A stretch of DNA of 64,000 bases, from assembly GCF_943193215.1 (NCBI RefSeq), contig NZ_CALPDH010000002.1, positions 62,001-126,000 on the forward strand. The letters are read 5' to 3'. Under the pieces are notes generated by a model that saw only the letters and a program-made list of their open reading frames with translations, searched no databases and was not told the DNA's origin. Position 1 is the first letter of the stretch. Every line of letters begins with the position of its first letter. The translations under genes were made by a program, and so were the position numbers. This document shows positions 16,936 through 26,256 of the stretch, piece after piece. Source of the stretch: Acetatifactor aquisgranensis. GTDB lineage: Bacteria; Bacillota; Clostridia; Lachnospirales; Lachnospiraceae.

Positions 16936-16962
16936 TACCATGACTAAAGTGCACTCATGGTA
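16936..16962. promoter_or_regulatory. Inverted repeat, candidate operator between araC-type and GH2 genes
   Basis: TACCATGA (16936-16943) and TCATGGTA (16955-16962) are perfect inverted copies separated by 11 bp, in the 226-bp divergent intergenic region. Half-site-like ATACCAT also occurs near 17010. Confidence 0.6.
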
Positions 16963-17055
16963 TAGATGGCCATTCGGCCGTTCCATGCCACGAATATGGA
17001 CTTATTATACCATATTATGTTAAAATTTTATATATCGGGAAAAGGAGAAATTTGT

Positions 17056-19347
17056 ATGAGAAAAGTCATATCGTTGAATGAAAACTGGGATTTTTTCCAG
17101 AATGGTAACAGCACGCCGGTGACGCTGCCCCATACCTGGAACGCAGTGGACGGTCAGGACGGCGGAAATGATTATTACAGGGGCGTCTGCAGATATGTGC
17201 GCCGGCTGGAAAAGCCTGCCATGGAAGCCGGGGAGAGGGTCTTCCTGGAGATAAAAGGCGCCGCCATGTCTGCCCGGGTCATGCTCAACGGAGAAGTCCT
17301 GGAAAGCCATCAGGGCGGCTATTCCGCTTTCCGGATGGAGCTGACGGGACATTTAAAGGACCAAAACGAACTGGAGATTTCTGTGGACAACAGCGACAAT
17401 GACAGCGTCTATCCCCAGAAAGCGGATTTCACCTTTTACGGCGGGCTGTACCGGGATGTGAATCTGATTATTGTGCCCCAGGTGCATTTTGACCTTTCCT
17501 ACTGCGGCGCGCCCGGCATCAAGGTGACCCCGGTGGTGGATCTGGAGAAAAAGTCGGCCCATGTGACTGTGGAGACCTGGCAGACAGGGCCGGGGAAAGT
17601 GACAGTGACCCTGGAGGGAGGAGACGGGTCAGGCGCGGAGGGCCATGGAGAGAACGGGGAAGCGTGGGGCCGGACTGGCGGGAACGGTCAGGTGAAAGGC
17701 GGCAGGACTCAGATGGTAGTACCCGCGGACGGCCATGCCACGGCGGAATTTGAAATAGAAAACGTCCATCTCTGGGACGGCACGGAAGACCCCTATCTGT
17801 ACAAAGTCACCGCGGTTCTGGACAGCGGTGATGAGGTGAGCGCCCGCTTTGGCTGCCGCTCCTTTGAGATAGACGCGCAGAAAGGCTTCCTGCTGAACGG
17901 ACGCAGCTATCCCCTGCGGGGCGTGAGCCGCCATCAGGACTGCAAAGGGGAAGGCAATGCGCTGACAATGGAACACCACAGACGGGACATGGAAATTGTC
18001 CGGGAGCTGGGGGCCAATACCCTGCGCCTGGCTCATTACCAGCACGCCCAGGAATTCTATGATCTGTGCGATGAGAACGGCATTATCGTGTGGGCGGAGA
18101 TTCCCTATATCACCATGCATATGAAGAATGGCCGGGAGAACACGCTGCGTCAGATGGAGGAGCTCATCGCCCAGTGCTACAACCATCCCTCCATAGCGGT
18201 CTGGGGGCTGAGCAATGAAATCACGGCGGCCAGCGCTGTCAATGAGGATTTATTGGAAAATCATAAATTATTAAACGATTTATGCCACAAAATGGACGCC
18301 ACGCGCCATACCACCATGGCGAACGTGTTCATGCTGGAGACGGACAGCCCTATTTTGGAGATTCCCGATGTGAACAGCTATAATCTGTATTTCGGCTGGT
18401 ACCTGGGCGAGCTGGAACAGAATGACGAATTTTTTGACGAATATCATGAAAAATATCCCAACCGTCCCATAGGCTTCTCCGAGTACGGAGCGGATGCCAA
18501 CCCGGCGTTCCAGTCCGGCAGGCCGGAAAAGGGAGACTATACGGAAAGCTACCAGGCGCTGTACCATGAGCACATGTTGGAGATGATTGAAAAGCGCCCC
18601 TGGCTGTGGGCCACCCATGTGTGGAACCTGTTCGACTTCGCGGCGGACGGCCGGGACGAGGGCGGCAAGCACGGCGAGAACCAGAAAGGCCTGGTCACCT
18701 TTGACCGAAAGACGAGAAAAGATGCCTTTTACCTGTACAAGGCGGCATGGAACCCGGAGCCCATGGTGCATATCTGCGGCCGCCGGTATATAGACCGGGC
18801 GGAGGATGTGACAGAGGTCAAGGTGTATTCCAATGGAGAGGAAGTGGCGCTGTATGTGGACGGAACTCTTTTCCATACCCTGAAAGGCCGCCGGGTATTC
18901 CGTTTCCGGGTGCCCATTTCGGGAGAACACCGCATCCGGGCCCATGCCCGGTTCCGGGGAGATGCGGAGGAAACGGATGCCGTCACCGTGCGCAGGGTGC
19001 AGACCGAAAACCCGACGTACAGATTCGCGAAGAAGCAGGATGTGGTCAACTGGTTCGATCAGGATGAACTTGACCCGGAGTGCTTTTCCGTCTCCGATAC
19101 GCTGGCGGACCTGCGTGCCAACCCGGAGGCGGGAGCTATCGTGAACCGGATGATGGAGAAAGGCGCGGCCTCCAGAGGCGATGTGGCCGCCGCCGTGAAA
19201 GACAATCCCGGATTGCAGCGGATGATGGGCAGGATGACTTTGATCAGCCTGCTGAAACAGGCCGGTAATATAGATGAGGAAAGCATCCGGCAGCTGAACC
19301 GCGTCCTCCAGGGAATCCGGAAAGCAGGAAAACAGGAAGACTGCTGA
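17056..19347 (+). CDS. GH2 family glycosidase (beta-galactosidase-like)
   Basis: 763 residues from ATG 17056, which has AAAGGAG upstream; an earlier in-frame Met at 16966 lacks one. Domain order: sugar-binding jelly roll (about 1-140), immunoglobulin-like domain (about 150-270), TIM barrel (about 275-565) with acid/base Glu388 in WGLSNE and nucleophile Glu476 in GFSEYGA, then a DUF4982-like beta domain. It ends in a Met-rich all-helical module (about 680-757: NPEAGAIVNRMMEKG, DNPGLQRMMGRMTL). A Gly-rich insert (about 187-218) interrupts the second domain. No signal peptide, so cytoplasmic. First gene of a plus-strand run with the isomerase-like and GH78 genes. Confidence 0.88.
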   Translation: MRKVISLNENWDFFQNGNSTPVTLPHTWNAVDGQDGGNDYYRGVCRYVRRLEKPAMEAGERVFLEIKGAAMSARVMLNGEVLESHQGGYSAFRMELTGHLKDQNELEISVDNSDNDSVYPQKADFTFYGGLYRDVNLIIVPQVHFDLSYCGAPGIKVTPVVDLEKKSAHVTVETWQTGPGKVTVTLEGGDGSGAEGHGENGEAWGRTGGNGQVKGGRTQMVVPADGHATAEFEIENVHLWDGTEDPYLYKVTAVLDSGDEVSARFGCRSFEIDAQKGFLLNGRSYPLRGVSRHQDCKGEGNALTMEHHRRDMEIVRELGANTLRLAHYQHAQEFYDLCDENGIIVWAEIPYITMHMKNGRENTLRQMEELIAQCYNHPSIAVWGLSNEITAASAVNEDLLENHKLLNDLCHKMDATRHTTMANVFMLETDSPILEIPDVNSYNLYFGWYLGELEQNDEFFDEYHEKYPNRPIGFSEYGADANPAFQSGRPEKGDYTESYQALYHEHMLEMIEKRPWLWATHVWNLFDFAADGRDEGGKHGENQKGLVTFDRKTRKDAFYLYKAAWNPEPMVHICGRRYIDRAEDVTEVKVYSNGEEVALYVDGTLFHTLKGRRVFRFRVPISGEHRIRAHARFRGDAEETDAVTVRRVQTENPTYRFAKKQDVVNWFDQDELDPECFSVSDTLADLRANPEAGAIVNRMMEKGAASRGDVAAAVKDNPGLQRMMGRMTLISLLKQAGNIDEESIRQLNRVLQGIRKAGKQEDC

Positions 19348-19454
19348 AATCAGGCCTGTGGCGCTTCCCGGATTGGCCCGCGTCCTTATGCATGGAGAAG
19401 AAGTTCTCCGAGACAGGAGATAGTGAACGAAAAAATGATGAGGAGGAAGCAGAA

Positions 19455-20330
19455 ATGCCTATAAAAGCAGTACAACAGTTCATGCTGGGCACCGTGATGA
19501 ACACGGAGGCCCAGGCAGCGGACACCATGCGGAAAATGAAAGCCGCCGGATATGACGGCATCGAACTGTGCGGCTTTATGCTGCATCCTGCCGGATTTCT
19601 GGTAAAAATGATGACAAAGGCCGCCGGGATGCCTGTAGGAAACGGCGGAAAGCTGGACTGGCCCGGACAGGTGAAAGAAAGCGGCCTGAAAGTGGTGTCG
19701 GTCCATCAGGATTTGGGAAGTGTGGAGCGGGATCCGGCTGCCGTCAGTGAGGAAGCCAGGAAATTCGGCACAGAAAAAATCGTCATCACAGGCATGTACC
19801 GGTTTTCCTATGGGGATGCCCAGGCGGTCAAAGGGCTGGCAGAGCGGCTGAACAAGGCTGGCAGGGCGCTTAAAAAGGAGGGAATCCAGCTGCTCTACCA
19901 CAACCACAACTGCGAATTCCTGAAAGTCTCCCCGAAGCAGAACGCCTATCAGCTGTTATTGGAGGAGACGGACCCGGAGACCGTGAATTTTGAGTTCGAC
20001 AGCTATTGGTGCGCCGAATGCGGGGAAAATCCTCTGGCCGTGATGGATATGCTGGGAAAGCGCATGAAGCTGTGGCATATCAATGACCGGGGAACCCGCA
20101 TACAAGGTCCGGCCATGACGCCCATCCTAAAAAGCGACAGCATGGAGCTGGGATATGGGAGCATGCCCCTGGAGGCCCTTACAGAGAAAGCCGGGAGCAT
20201 CGGTATAGATGCGGTGATACTGGAGAGCCACAGGAACTGGATTGACAAAAGTCCGGTGAAAAGTTTTGAGTACAGCGCTGAATTTTTGAACGCGCATTTT
20301 TATACCGAAGACCGCCGGAATTTACAGTAA
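19455..20330 (+). CDS. Sugar phosphate isomerase/epimerase-like TIM barrel
   Basis: Xylose isomerase-like (AP endonuclease family 2) fold, 291 residues from ATG 19455, with AGGAGG 8 nt upstream. Candidate metal ligands and active-site residues are in LLYHNHNCEF, NFEFDSYWC, LWHINDRG and DAVILESHRNW, the usual order in this superfamily. Members interconvert or epimerise sugars or sugar phosphates, and a few act on inositols or 3-keto sugars; the substrate is not predictable. Its place between GH2 and GH78 suggests it processes a sugar released by them. Confidence 0.8.
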   Translation: MPIKAVQQFMLGTVMNTEAQAADTMRKMKAAGYDGIELCGFMLHPAGFLVKMMTKAAGMPVGNGGKLDWPGQVKESGLKVVSVHQDLGSVERDPAAVSEEARKFGTEKIVITGMYRFSYGDAQAVKGLAERLNKAGRALKKEGIQLLYHNHNCEFLKVSPKQNAYQLLLEETDPETVNFEFDSYWCAECGENPLAVMDMLGKRMKLWHINDRGTRIQGPAMTPILKSDSMELGYGSMPLEALTEKAGSIGIDAVILESHRNWIDKSPVKSFEYSAEFLNAHFYTEDRRNLQ

Positions 20331-20420
20331 AATAAGCAAAGGTATCTTGCCAGCGGTCTGTAGTCGGGATTCGCGGCGGATTTTACTGGCGCACAGCATA
20401 GAATCAGGAGGTAAGAAACG

Positions 20421-23138
20421 ATGGATGCAATCCGTCTGAGAACAGAATATATGGAGAATCCTTTAGGCATAGATATCCGCAGGCCCTGTCTGTCCTGGAA
20501 CTGCAGCGGCGGGATACGGCAGACCGCCTATGAAATCCAGGCGTCTTCCGGGGGCCGGGTCATCTGGGACAGCGGCAAGGTGAGCTCCGGCAGGATGCAA
20601 GAGATGTTTGGACAGGAGACGGAGAGCAGACAGCGCGTCTTCTGGAAAGTGCGCCTGTGGGATGAGGAGGACAGGGCAGGAGACTGGAGCGAAGAGGCAT
20701 TCTTTGAGATGGGGCTCCTGGAGAGGGAGCAGTTTACGGCGAAATGGATCACCCCGGAGCTTGTCTGCAATCCGGAGGAGCACAAACCGGCAAGCTACCT
20801 GCGGAAATCATTCCTGGTGGAAAAAAAGGGGGAGGCCAGGCTCTACATCACCTGTCACGGCCTGTACGAAGCGGCCTTGAACGGAAAGCGGATAGGGGAT
20901 TTCGTGCTGGCGCCCGGCACCTCCACTTATGATAAGAAGCTGGTCTACCAGACTTATGATGTGACAGAACTGGTGAGAGAGGGGGAGAATCAGGTACAGG
21001 TCATCCTGGGGGACGGCTGGTACCGCAGCTGCTCTGGCGTGGATGGGGACAGGAATCTGTATGGGGAGGACGTGGCCCTGTATTTTCAGCTGGAGATAGA
21101 CGGCAGGCCGGTGTGCGTCTCCGACGAGAGCTGGGAGGCCTCTCAGGCGGGGCCCATTCGGGAAAACGATATGCAGCAGGGAGAAGTGGTGGACGGCAGA
21201 TTGGAGGAAATAGAGGGCTACCACGGTGTGAACGAGGAAAATTTCGGGGTGGAGAATCTTAGCTGCTCTAACTGCGTGCCTGTGGTGGAGGCGGAGCGTT
21301 TTGAGGGACGGATCATTCGGACGCCCAATGGGGAGACGGTGATTGACTATGGGCAGAATCTGGCGGGATATATAGAATTTACCGTCAATGCCCATGCGGG
21401 AGAACGTATTGTGCTGACCCATGGGGAGACTTTGGATGAAAACGGCAATTTCACCGCGGAGAATTTTCAGGACAGGGAGCGCCACAAGGAAAACGGGGTC
21501 AGCCAGAGAGTAGTCTATATCTGCAAAGAGGGCCTGAACCATTACAAATCCAGGTTCACTATCTGGGGATTCCGGTATGCAAAAGTGGAGACGGATGCGG
21601 ATCTGTCCTCTGCGAAGTTCGAGTCCATCGCGGTGTATTCCCGGATGGAGCAGCTGGGATATTTTACATGTTCTCATCAGGACGTTAATAAATTAGTGGA
21701 AAACAGTATCTGGAGCCAGAAGTCCAATTTCTGCGATGTGCCCACAGACTGCCCCACCAGAGAGCGGGCGGCCTGGACAGGGGATATGGGAGTGTTCGCC
21801 GACACAGGCATCTATCTGGAAGACTGCTATCCTGTAATACGGAAGTGGCTGGGTGAGTGCAGGCTGAATCAATATGAGGATGGAAAAGTGGCGAATATCG
21901 CGCCCAGGAATAATGTCCCCAGCTTCTTCTCGAAACTTCTGGCAGGCTCTGTGGGCTGGGGGGACGCGTGTATCATTGTGCCTTATACACTGTATCAGAG
22001 ATATGGGGACGCCAGGATTCTGGAGGAGAATTACGACATGATGCGCAGATGGTACGCCTATCTGGAGAGCCGGGCGGGGCAGAAAGCAGCGCACGGGGCA
22101 CAGGAATCTTCCGATTTACAGAATGCAGCCCAGAAGAGCGCAAGGCCTTTAGAGCCGGAACAGAAAGTGATGCCATCCTTTGACCCGTCGCAGATACCGG
22201 AGGAGTACCGGGCCATGGTGGCCAACATGCCGAAAGAGAAGCTGGCAGAGATGATGAAAAAGTTCCGGAAGACGGATGGGAAAGATGGGATGGACAAAAC
22301 GGACAGAACGGCAGAAGAGAATCCCTTTGCGGCATATGCCATAGAGACAGGAGTGGACTACGGAGAGTGGTGCGAGCCGGATGTAGAGAGCACCGAGGTC
22401 ATGCGGACGCCCCAGGGGAAAGTGGCCACGGCCTATTTTGCCAGGTCAGGGCGCATACTGGCTGAAATCGCGGAAATCCTTGACAGGAAAGAGGACGCGG
22501 ACAGATACCAGGAGATTTCCGAAAAGGCGGCAGGCGCGTTCCGCCATATGGCTACGGAGAACGGCAGAATCCATTCCCGCAGGCAGGCGGAGTATGTGCG
22601 GGCTATCTCCTTTGGCCTATTAGAAGAGACAGAAAAGAAACAGGCTGCGGCAGATCTGAATGAGCTGGTGGTGAAGAATGATTATCATCTGAACACAGGA
22701 TTCCTGTCTACGCCTTACCTCTGCGCTGTGCTGGCGGAGGGCGGCTATGTGGAGACCGCCTATAAGCTGCTTCTGCAGGATACCAGCCCCGGCTGGCTCT
22801 ATGCGGTAAAGAAAGGAGCCACCACCATCTGGGAGACATGGGACGGTGCGGCCTCTCTGAACCATTATTCCTACGGAGCCATATGCGGCTGGCTCTTTGC
22901 CGGTGTGTGCGGCATCCGGCTGAAACAGGGAAAGATTACCATACAGCCCACGCCCCATAACTCACTACAGTACGCCAGGGCATCCTATCTGTCCCCGGTG
23001 GGAGAGATAATCAGCGCCTGGAGGTACGAGGGAGAGAAAGTGATATACGAGATAGAGATACCCTCCAATGCAGAAGCCGACGTGATTCTGCCGGACGGCA
23101 GGCAGGAACATCTGGCGGCGGGCAGGTATTGCCTGTAG
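20421..23138 (+). CDS. GH78 family alpha-L-rhamnosidase
   Basis: 905 residues, no signal peptide. Beta-sandwich domains occupy about 1-420, then an (alpha/alpha)6 barrel with the family motif DCPTRERAAWTGDMGVFADT (about residues 443-462), containing the general-acid acidic residue, and later AWETWDG-type IWETWDGAASLNHYSYGA. Around residues 549-635 an insert that includes KAAHGAQESSDLQNAAQKSA and a Met/Lys-rich helix (KEKLAEMMKKFRK) interrupts the barrel before YAIETGVDYGEW. AGGAGG precedes ATG 20421. Releases terminal rhamnose from imported plant glycosides. Confidence 0.9.
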   Translation: MDAIRLRTEYMENPLGIDIRRPCLSWNCSGGIRQTAYEIQASSGGRVIWDSGKVSSGRMQEMFGQETESRQRVFWKVRLWDEEDRAGDWSEEAFFEMGLLEREQFTAKWITPELVCNPEEHKPASYLRKSFLVEKKGEARLYITCHGLYEAALNGKRIGDFVLAPGTSTYDKKLVYQTYDVTELVREGENQVQVILGDGWYRSCSGVDGDRNLYGEDVALYFQLEIDGRPVCVSDESWEASQAGPIRENDMQQGEVVDGRLEEIEGYHGVNEENFGVENLSCSNCVPVVEAERFEGRIIRTPNGETVIDYGQNLAGYIEFTVNAHAGERIVLTHGETLDENGNFTAENFQDRERHKENGVSQRVVYICKEGLNHYKSRFTIWGFRYAKVETDADLSSAKFESIAVYSRMEQLGYFTCSHQDVNKLVENSIWSQKSNFCDVPTDCPTRERAAWTGDMGVFADTGIYLEDCYPVIRKWLGECRLNQYEDGKVANIAPRNNVPSFFSKLLAGSVGWGDACIIVPYTLYQRYGDARILEENYDMMRRWYAYLESRAGQKAAHGAQESSDLQNAAQKSARPLEPEQKVMPSFDPSQIPEEYRAMVANMPKEKLAEMMKKFRKTDGKDGMDKTDRTAEENPFAAYAIETGVDYGEWCEPDVESTEVMRTPQGKVATAYFARSGRILAEIAEILDRKEDADRYQEISEKAAGAFRHMATENGRIHSRRQAEYVRAISFGLLEETEKKQAAADLNELVVKNDYHLNTGFLSTPYLCAVLAEGGYVETAYKLLLQDTSPGWLYAVKKGATTIWETWDGAASLNHYSYGAICGWLFAGVCGIRLKQGKITIQPTPHNSLQYARASYLSPVGEIISAWRYEGEKVIYEIEIPSNAEADVILPDGRQEHLAAGRYCL

Positions 23139-23186
23139 AGCTTGTAAGGACTGGCAAAAGCGTGCATGTGCCATACCCCTTGGGCC

Positions 23187-24002
23187 TCACGACCCGCTGG
23201 ATTTATAATGCCGAACTCCGCATCTCCAGAGCAGATAACAGGGAATCAGGAAAAGCGCTGCGGCAAAGGGCAGGAAAGCGTACCGGATTTCCTCCCGCCT
23301 GCCCAGCACGTAGAGGAGCGGATAATACTGCACCAGAGCGAAAGGGATGATGAAAGTCAGTACCCATAAGACGCCTTTCCCATAAATGTCCACAGGATAC
23401 TTGCCGTGCTCGTTGAGCCCAAAGGTAAAGATATTGGTGAATTCCAGTCCATCCAGGAAGAAGAAGCTCAGCGCCGCCTGTATCAGGAAAATCCCGCTGA
23501 ACAATGTGCAGCCTCCGGCCAGCATGAAAACCACAGTGGCAATCTTCAGCGGCGTCCAGCGGATGCCGCTGGCGGTAACGGCATAGACGAGGATGACCAC
23601 GGCCTGTAGTACTCTGGTGAAGCGCTCTATATCCAGCTGGGTGCCCAGAATCTGCAGCAGCAGGCTGCGGGGGCGCAGCATCACCCTGTCGAACTCCCCC
23701 CGGCGGACCATGCCGGGAAAAGACTCCAGGCCCCTGGCGCAGATTTCCGCCAGGGAGAATGACATCAGCACGATGGAATAGCACAGGAGCACTTCCTGAA
23801 AGGTATAGCCCTTTACATGGGAAAAGCGCCGGAACATGAAAAAGACGCTTAAGAACACGGTAAAGGACGCAAAGAATGACCCCAGGGAAATCATGAAAAA
23901 GGATTTTTTATACTGCATTTTGCTCCGCAGGATAATGGACAGGTAGTGGCAGTACAGCCGCAGGGCGCCTGTCCCTTTTGTGTCTGTGTTTTTTGTATGC
24001 AT
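23187..24002 (-). CDS. ABC-2 type transporter permease (subunit 2)
   Basis: About six hydrophobic helices, 271 residues, of the ABC-2 permease type used by drug and polysaccharide exporters (PF06182-like). AGGAG lies close upstream of ATG 24002. It is the last gene of a minus-strand operon with the ATPase (24956-25792) and a second, unequal permease (24073-24876), indicating a heterodimeric exporter. RGLESFPGMVRRGEFDRVML resembles the cytoplasmic coupling region of the paralogue (QILDSVRSGDIAYELCRP). Substrate unknown. Confidence 0.82.
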   Translation of the reverse strand: MHTKNTDTKGTGALRLYCHYLSIILRSKMQYKKSFFMISLGSFFASFTVFLSVFFMFRRFSHVKGYTFQEVLLCYSIVLMSFSLAEICARGLESFPGMVRRGEFDRVMLRPRSLLLQILGTQLDIERFTRVLQAVVILVYAVTASGIRWTPLKIATVVFMLAGGCTLFSGIFLIQAALSFFFLDGLEFTNIFTFGLNEHGKYPVDIYGKGVLWVLTFIIPFALVQYYPLLYVLGRREEIRYAFLPFAAALFLIPCYLLWRCGVRHYKSSGS

Positions 24003-24072
24003 ATCGGCTCCTATCCGGGACAGTCAGTCCCTGTCTGAAATATTCTCGTATCGTTCGGAAAAAGGCTTGAAG

Positions 24073-24876
24073 TCATCCGCCCTGTATCATTAATTTCCGT
24101 TCGGCATTCCGGCACAGGATTTTTCCAATCATGACCATCGCTGCCAGCCAGAATATCTGTAACAATAGGGCCCTGTACATCGCTGCCCCTGCCAAATCAC
24201 CGCTGTAGACCCGCAAGGGCACGTTCTGCATGGAGGCGAAAGGGAGCAGCTCCAGCATCCGCCGTATTGTTCCCGGGAAAAAAGGCAGTGGGATGTAGGC
24301 TCCTGTCAGAAAATCCATCAGAGAGGAGCACAGCCGCCTGAGTCCGTCGGAGGATACGGTGTAGAGGCCGGATATGTAGATCAACATGATAAAGGACACC
24401 GCTACCAGTACAGCCAGAGCCAGCGTCAGCAGAAAGAAGAAAAACTGCGGGAGGCCTGCGGGAGCGGAGAGCCGGTAAGACTTGGGCAGGAAAACGGCTA
24501 CCAACAGGATAGGGATGCAGCGCAGCCCTGCGGCGGAGAGCCGCGAAGCGGTGCTCCGGGAGAACCACATGTCGTAGATGCCCACGGGCCTGCAGAGCTC
24601 ATAGGCGATATCCCCGCTGCGCACGGAGTCCAGAATCTGACCGTCAAAGAGTCTGGCGGAGAGCATGGCGATGAAAGCCTGCTGGAACCAGATATAGGAA
24701 CAAGTGGCCTCCATGGTCATAGGGTACGCGGCCGGGTTCGACTCGTGGAAAGCATGCATGGCTGCAATCTCCATGAAGCCCCAGAAGAACTGGGTGACGA
24801 TTCCGCCAAAGGCCGCAGCCCGGTACTGCAGCCCCATGACGAGCCACATCCGGAAATAGCTGATATATTTTTTCAT
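24073..24876 (-). CDS. ABC-2 type transporter permease (subunit 1)
   Basis: 267 residues with about six membrane helices, paralogous in layout to the next gene. I start at MKKYISYFRMW (24876), which has AGAAAGG upstream; a GTG at 24915 has none. The coupling segment DSVRSGDIAYELCRPV is shared with the PF06182-like permeases. Forms the membrane channel with the neighbouring permease, powered by the ATPase encoded upstream. Confidence 0.82.
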   Translation of the reverse strand: MKKYISYFRMWLVMGLQYRAAAFGGIVTQFFWGFMEIAAMHAFHESNPAAYPMTMEATCSYIWFQQAFIAMLSARLFDGQILDSVRSGDIAYELCRPVGIYDMWFSRSTASRLSAAGLRCIPILLVAVFLPKSYRLSAPAGLPQFFFFLLTLALAVLVAVSFIMLIYISGLYTVSSDGLRRLCSSLMDFLTGAYIPLPFFPGTIRRMLELLPFASMQNVPLRVYSGDLAGAAMYRALLLQIFWLAAMVMIGKILCRNAERKLMIQGG

Positions 24877-24955
24877 GATTTTATGATACCTTTCTGAAAT
24901 ATCTGGGAGAGTCACGATGTAGTCGGCTTTGTGCCGCGCCGGAATCTGTGCGGAT

Positions 24956-25792
24956 TCAGGTGATTTCGTAGGATTTATAGAGTTGTGCCAGAGTCTCGTC
25001 CATGCTGGCGCCGCCTCTCTTGATATCCTCCAGCGTGCCGTCCATCAGTATCCTGCCTTTGCCGATCAGGATGATGCGGCTGGCCAGAGCCTCGATGTCC
25101 TGCATGTCATGGGTGGTGAGGATGACGGTGGTGCCGTGCTCCCGGTTCAGTTTCTTGACGAAATCACGTACAGCAAGCTTCGATACGGCGTCCAGCCCGA
25201 TGGTGGGCTCGTCCAGGAACAGGATGCCGGGGCTGTGCAGAAGGGAGGCCGCAATCTCACAGCGCATGCGCTGCCCCAGGGAGAGCTGTCTGGCGGGAGT
25301 GCGCAGGAACTCTGTCAGGCTTAATGACTCAGTTAATTCCGCAAGGTTTTTTCGGTAGACCTGGTCAGGGATAGAATAGATATCTTTCAACAGTTCGTAG
25401 GAATCGATGACCGGAACATCCCACCACAGCTGGGAGCGCTGCCCGAAGACTACGCCTATCTGCCTGACATGGTCAATGCGGCGGTACTTCTCCTTTCCGG
25501 CTCCCAGGCTTCGGCCTTTGCCGTCCAGGTTCCAGAGAATCCGCCCGTCGATTGACACTTTTCCGCTGTCAGGTGTCAAGATTCCGCTCAGGATTTTGAT
25601 CGTGGAGCTTTTGCCCGCTCCGTTGGGGCCGATGTAGCCAACCATTTCGCCGTCGCGTATGGTGAAGCTGATGTCGTTTAGAGCTTGGATTTCCTCGTAC
25701 TCTCTGTGGAAGAGAGCCCTGCAGGCCGCTCCAAAGCCTGCGTTCCTTTTTGCAATCCGGTACGATTTGCATACATTCTCCATCGTAATCAT
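24956..25792 (-). CDS. ABC transporter ATP-binding protein
   Basis: 278 residues. Walker A GPNGAGKSS (about 54-62), Q-loop region VVFGQRSQLWWDVPV, signature LSLGQRMR, Walker B ILFLDEPTIGLD and the switch His in LTTHD are all intact. The FGQRSQLWWD block is typical of ATPases paired with PF06182-like ABC-2 permeases. AGGAGG 7 nt upstream of ATG 25792. First gene of the three-gene exporter operon. Confidence 0.92.
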   Translation of the reverse strand: MITMENVCKSYRIAKRNAGFGAACRALFHREYEEIQALNDISFTIRDGEMVGYIGPNGAGKSSTIKILSGILTPDSGKVSIDGRILWNLDGKGRSLGAGKEKYRRIDHVRQIGVVFGQRSQLWWDVPVIDSYELLKDIYSIPDQVYRKNLAELTESLSLTEFLRTPARQLSLGQRMRCEIAASLLHSPGILFLDEPTIGLDAVSKLAVRDFVKKLNREHGTTVILTTHDMQDIEALASRIILIGKGRILMDGTLEDIKRGGASMDETLAQLYKSYEIT

Positions 25793-25998
25793 TTTGCTTC
25801 CTCCTGGTAGTTATACTATCGCCGCATGACCGGCATTTCCATATCTTGCCAAGTAGGTCTTGCTCTGTCGGATTTTGCCGACAGATACCTGATAGGTAAA
25901 ATATTTAGTTTTTTGAAACGAAAGGATTTATATTATAACATGCCGGGAGAAACAGGGCAAGCTTTTTTTGATCGAAGAGCGGCGGTAATGAAATAATG

Positions 25999-26014
25999 TT
26001 TAGATAAAACTAAA
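25999..26014. promoter_or_regulatory. TTTAG-N6-CTAAA palindrome, candidate operator
   Basis: TTTAG (25999-26003) and CTAAA (26010-26014) with a 6-bp spacer ATAAAA. The same architecture occurs 50 bp upstream of the ArsR-type regulator gene at 30413-30428, which makes it a candidate site for that regulator. Confidence 0.45.
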
Positions 26015-26198
26015 TATTATATAATATTCAATAATATTTTATATAAGCATAAAATAAAGAATATAAATATAATTTGAATTAAAGTGATGGTTATACGTCA
26101 AAACATTCTGATAAATTCAAAATATTTTGCAGTATAAAAGAAAATAAACGAGATAAGGCAGAAAGTTGTCCGCTGAATTTGCATAAATTCCAATCATA

Positions 26199-26256
26199 AA
26201 TTATTATACAAAAATCTAAAATAATAATTGACAAATCCCGAAAAATACCATACCAT
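26199..26256 (+). promoter_or_regulatory. araA promoter with overlapping inverted repeat
   Basis: TTGACA (26228-26233), 17-bp spacer, TACCAT (26251-26256). AATTATTAT (26199-26207) and ATAATAATT (26221-26229) are perfect inverted copies, the second touching the -35 box, so a repressor bound there could block RNA polymerase. Confidence 0.6.

Noticed and set aside
19455..20330. Assignment of the TIM-barrel protein to a C-glycoside deglycosylation system
   Set aside because: The locus lacks the 3-dehydrogenase and small beta subunit expected of such systems, so only the superfamily is stated.
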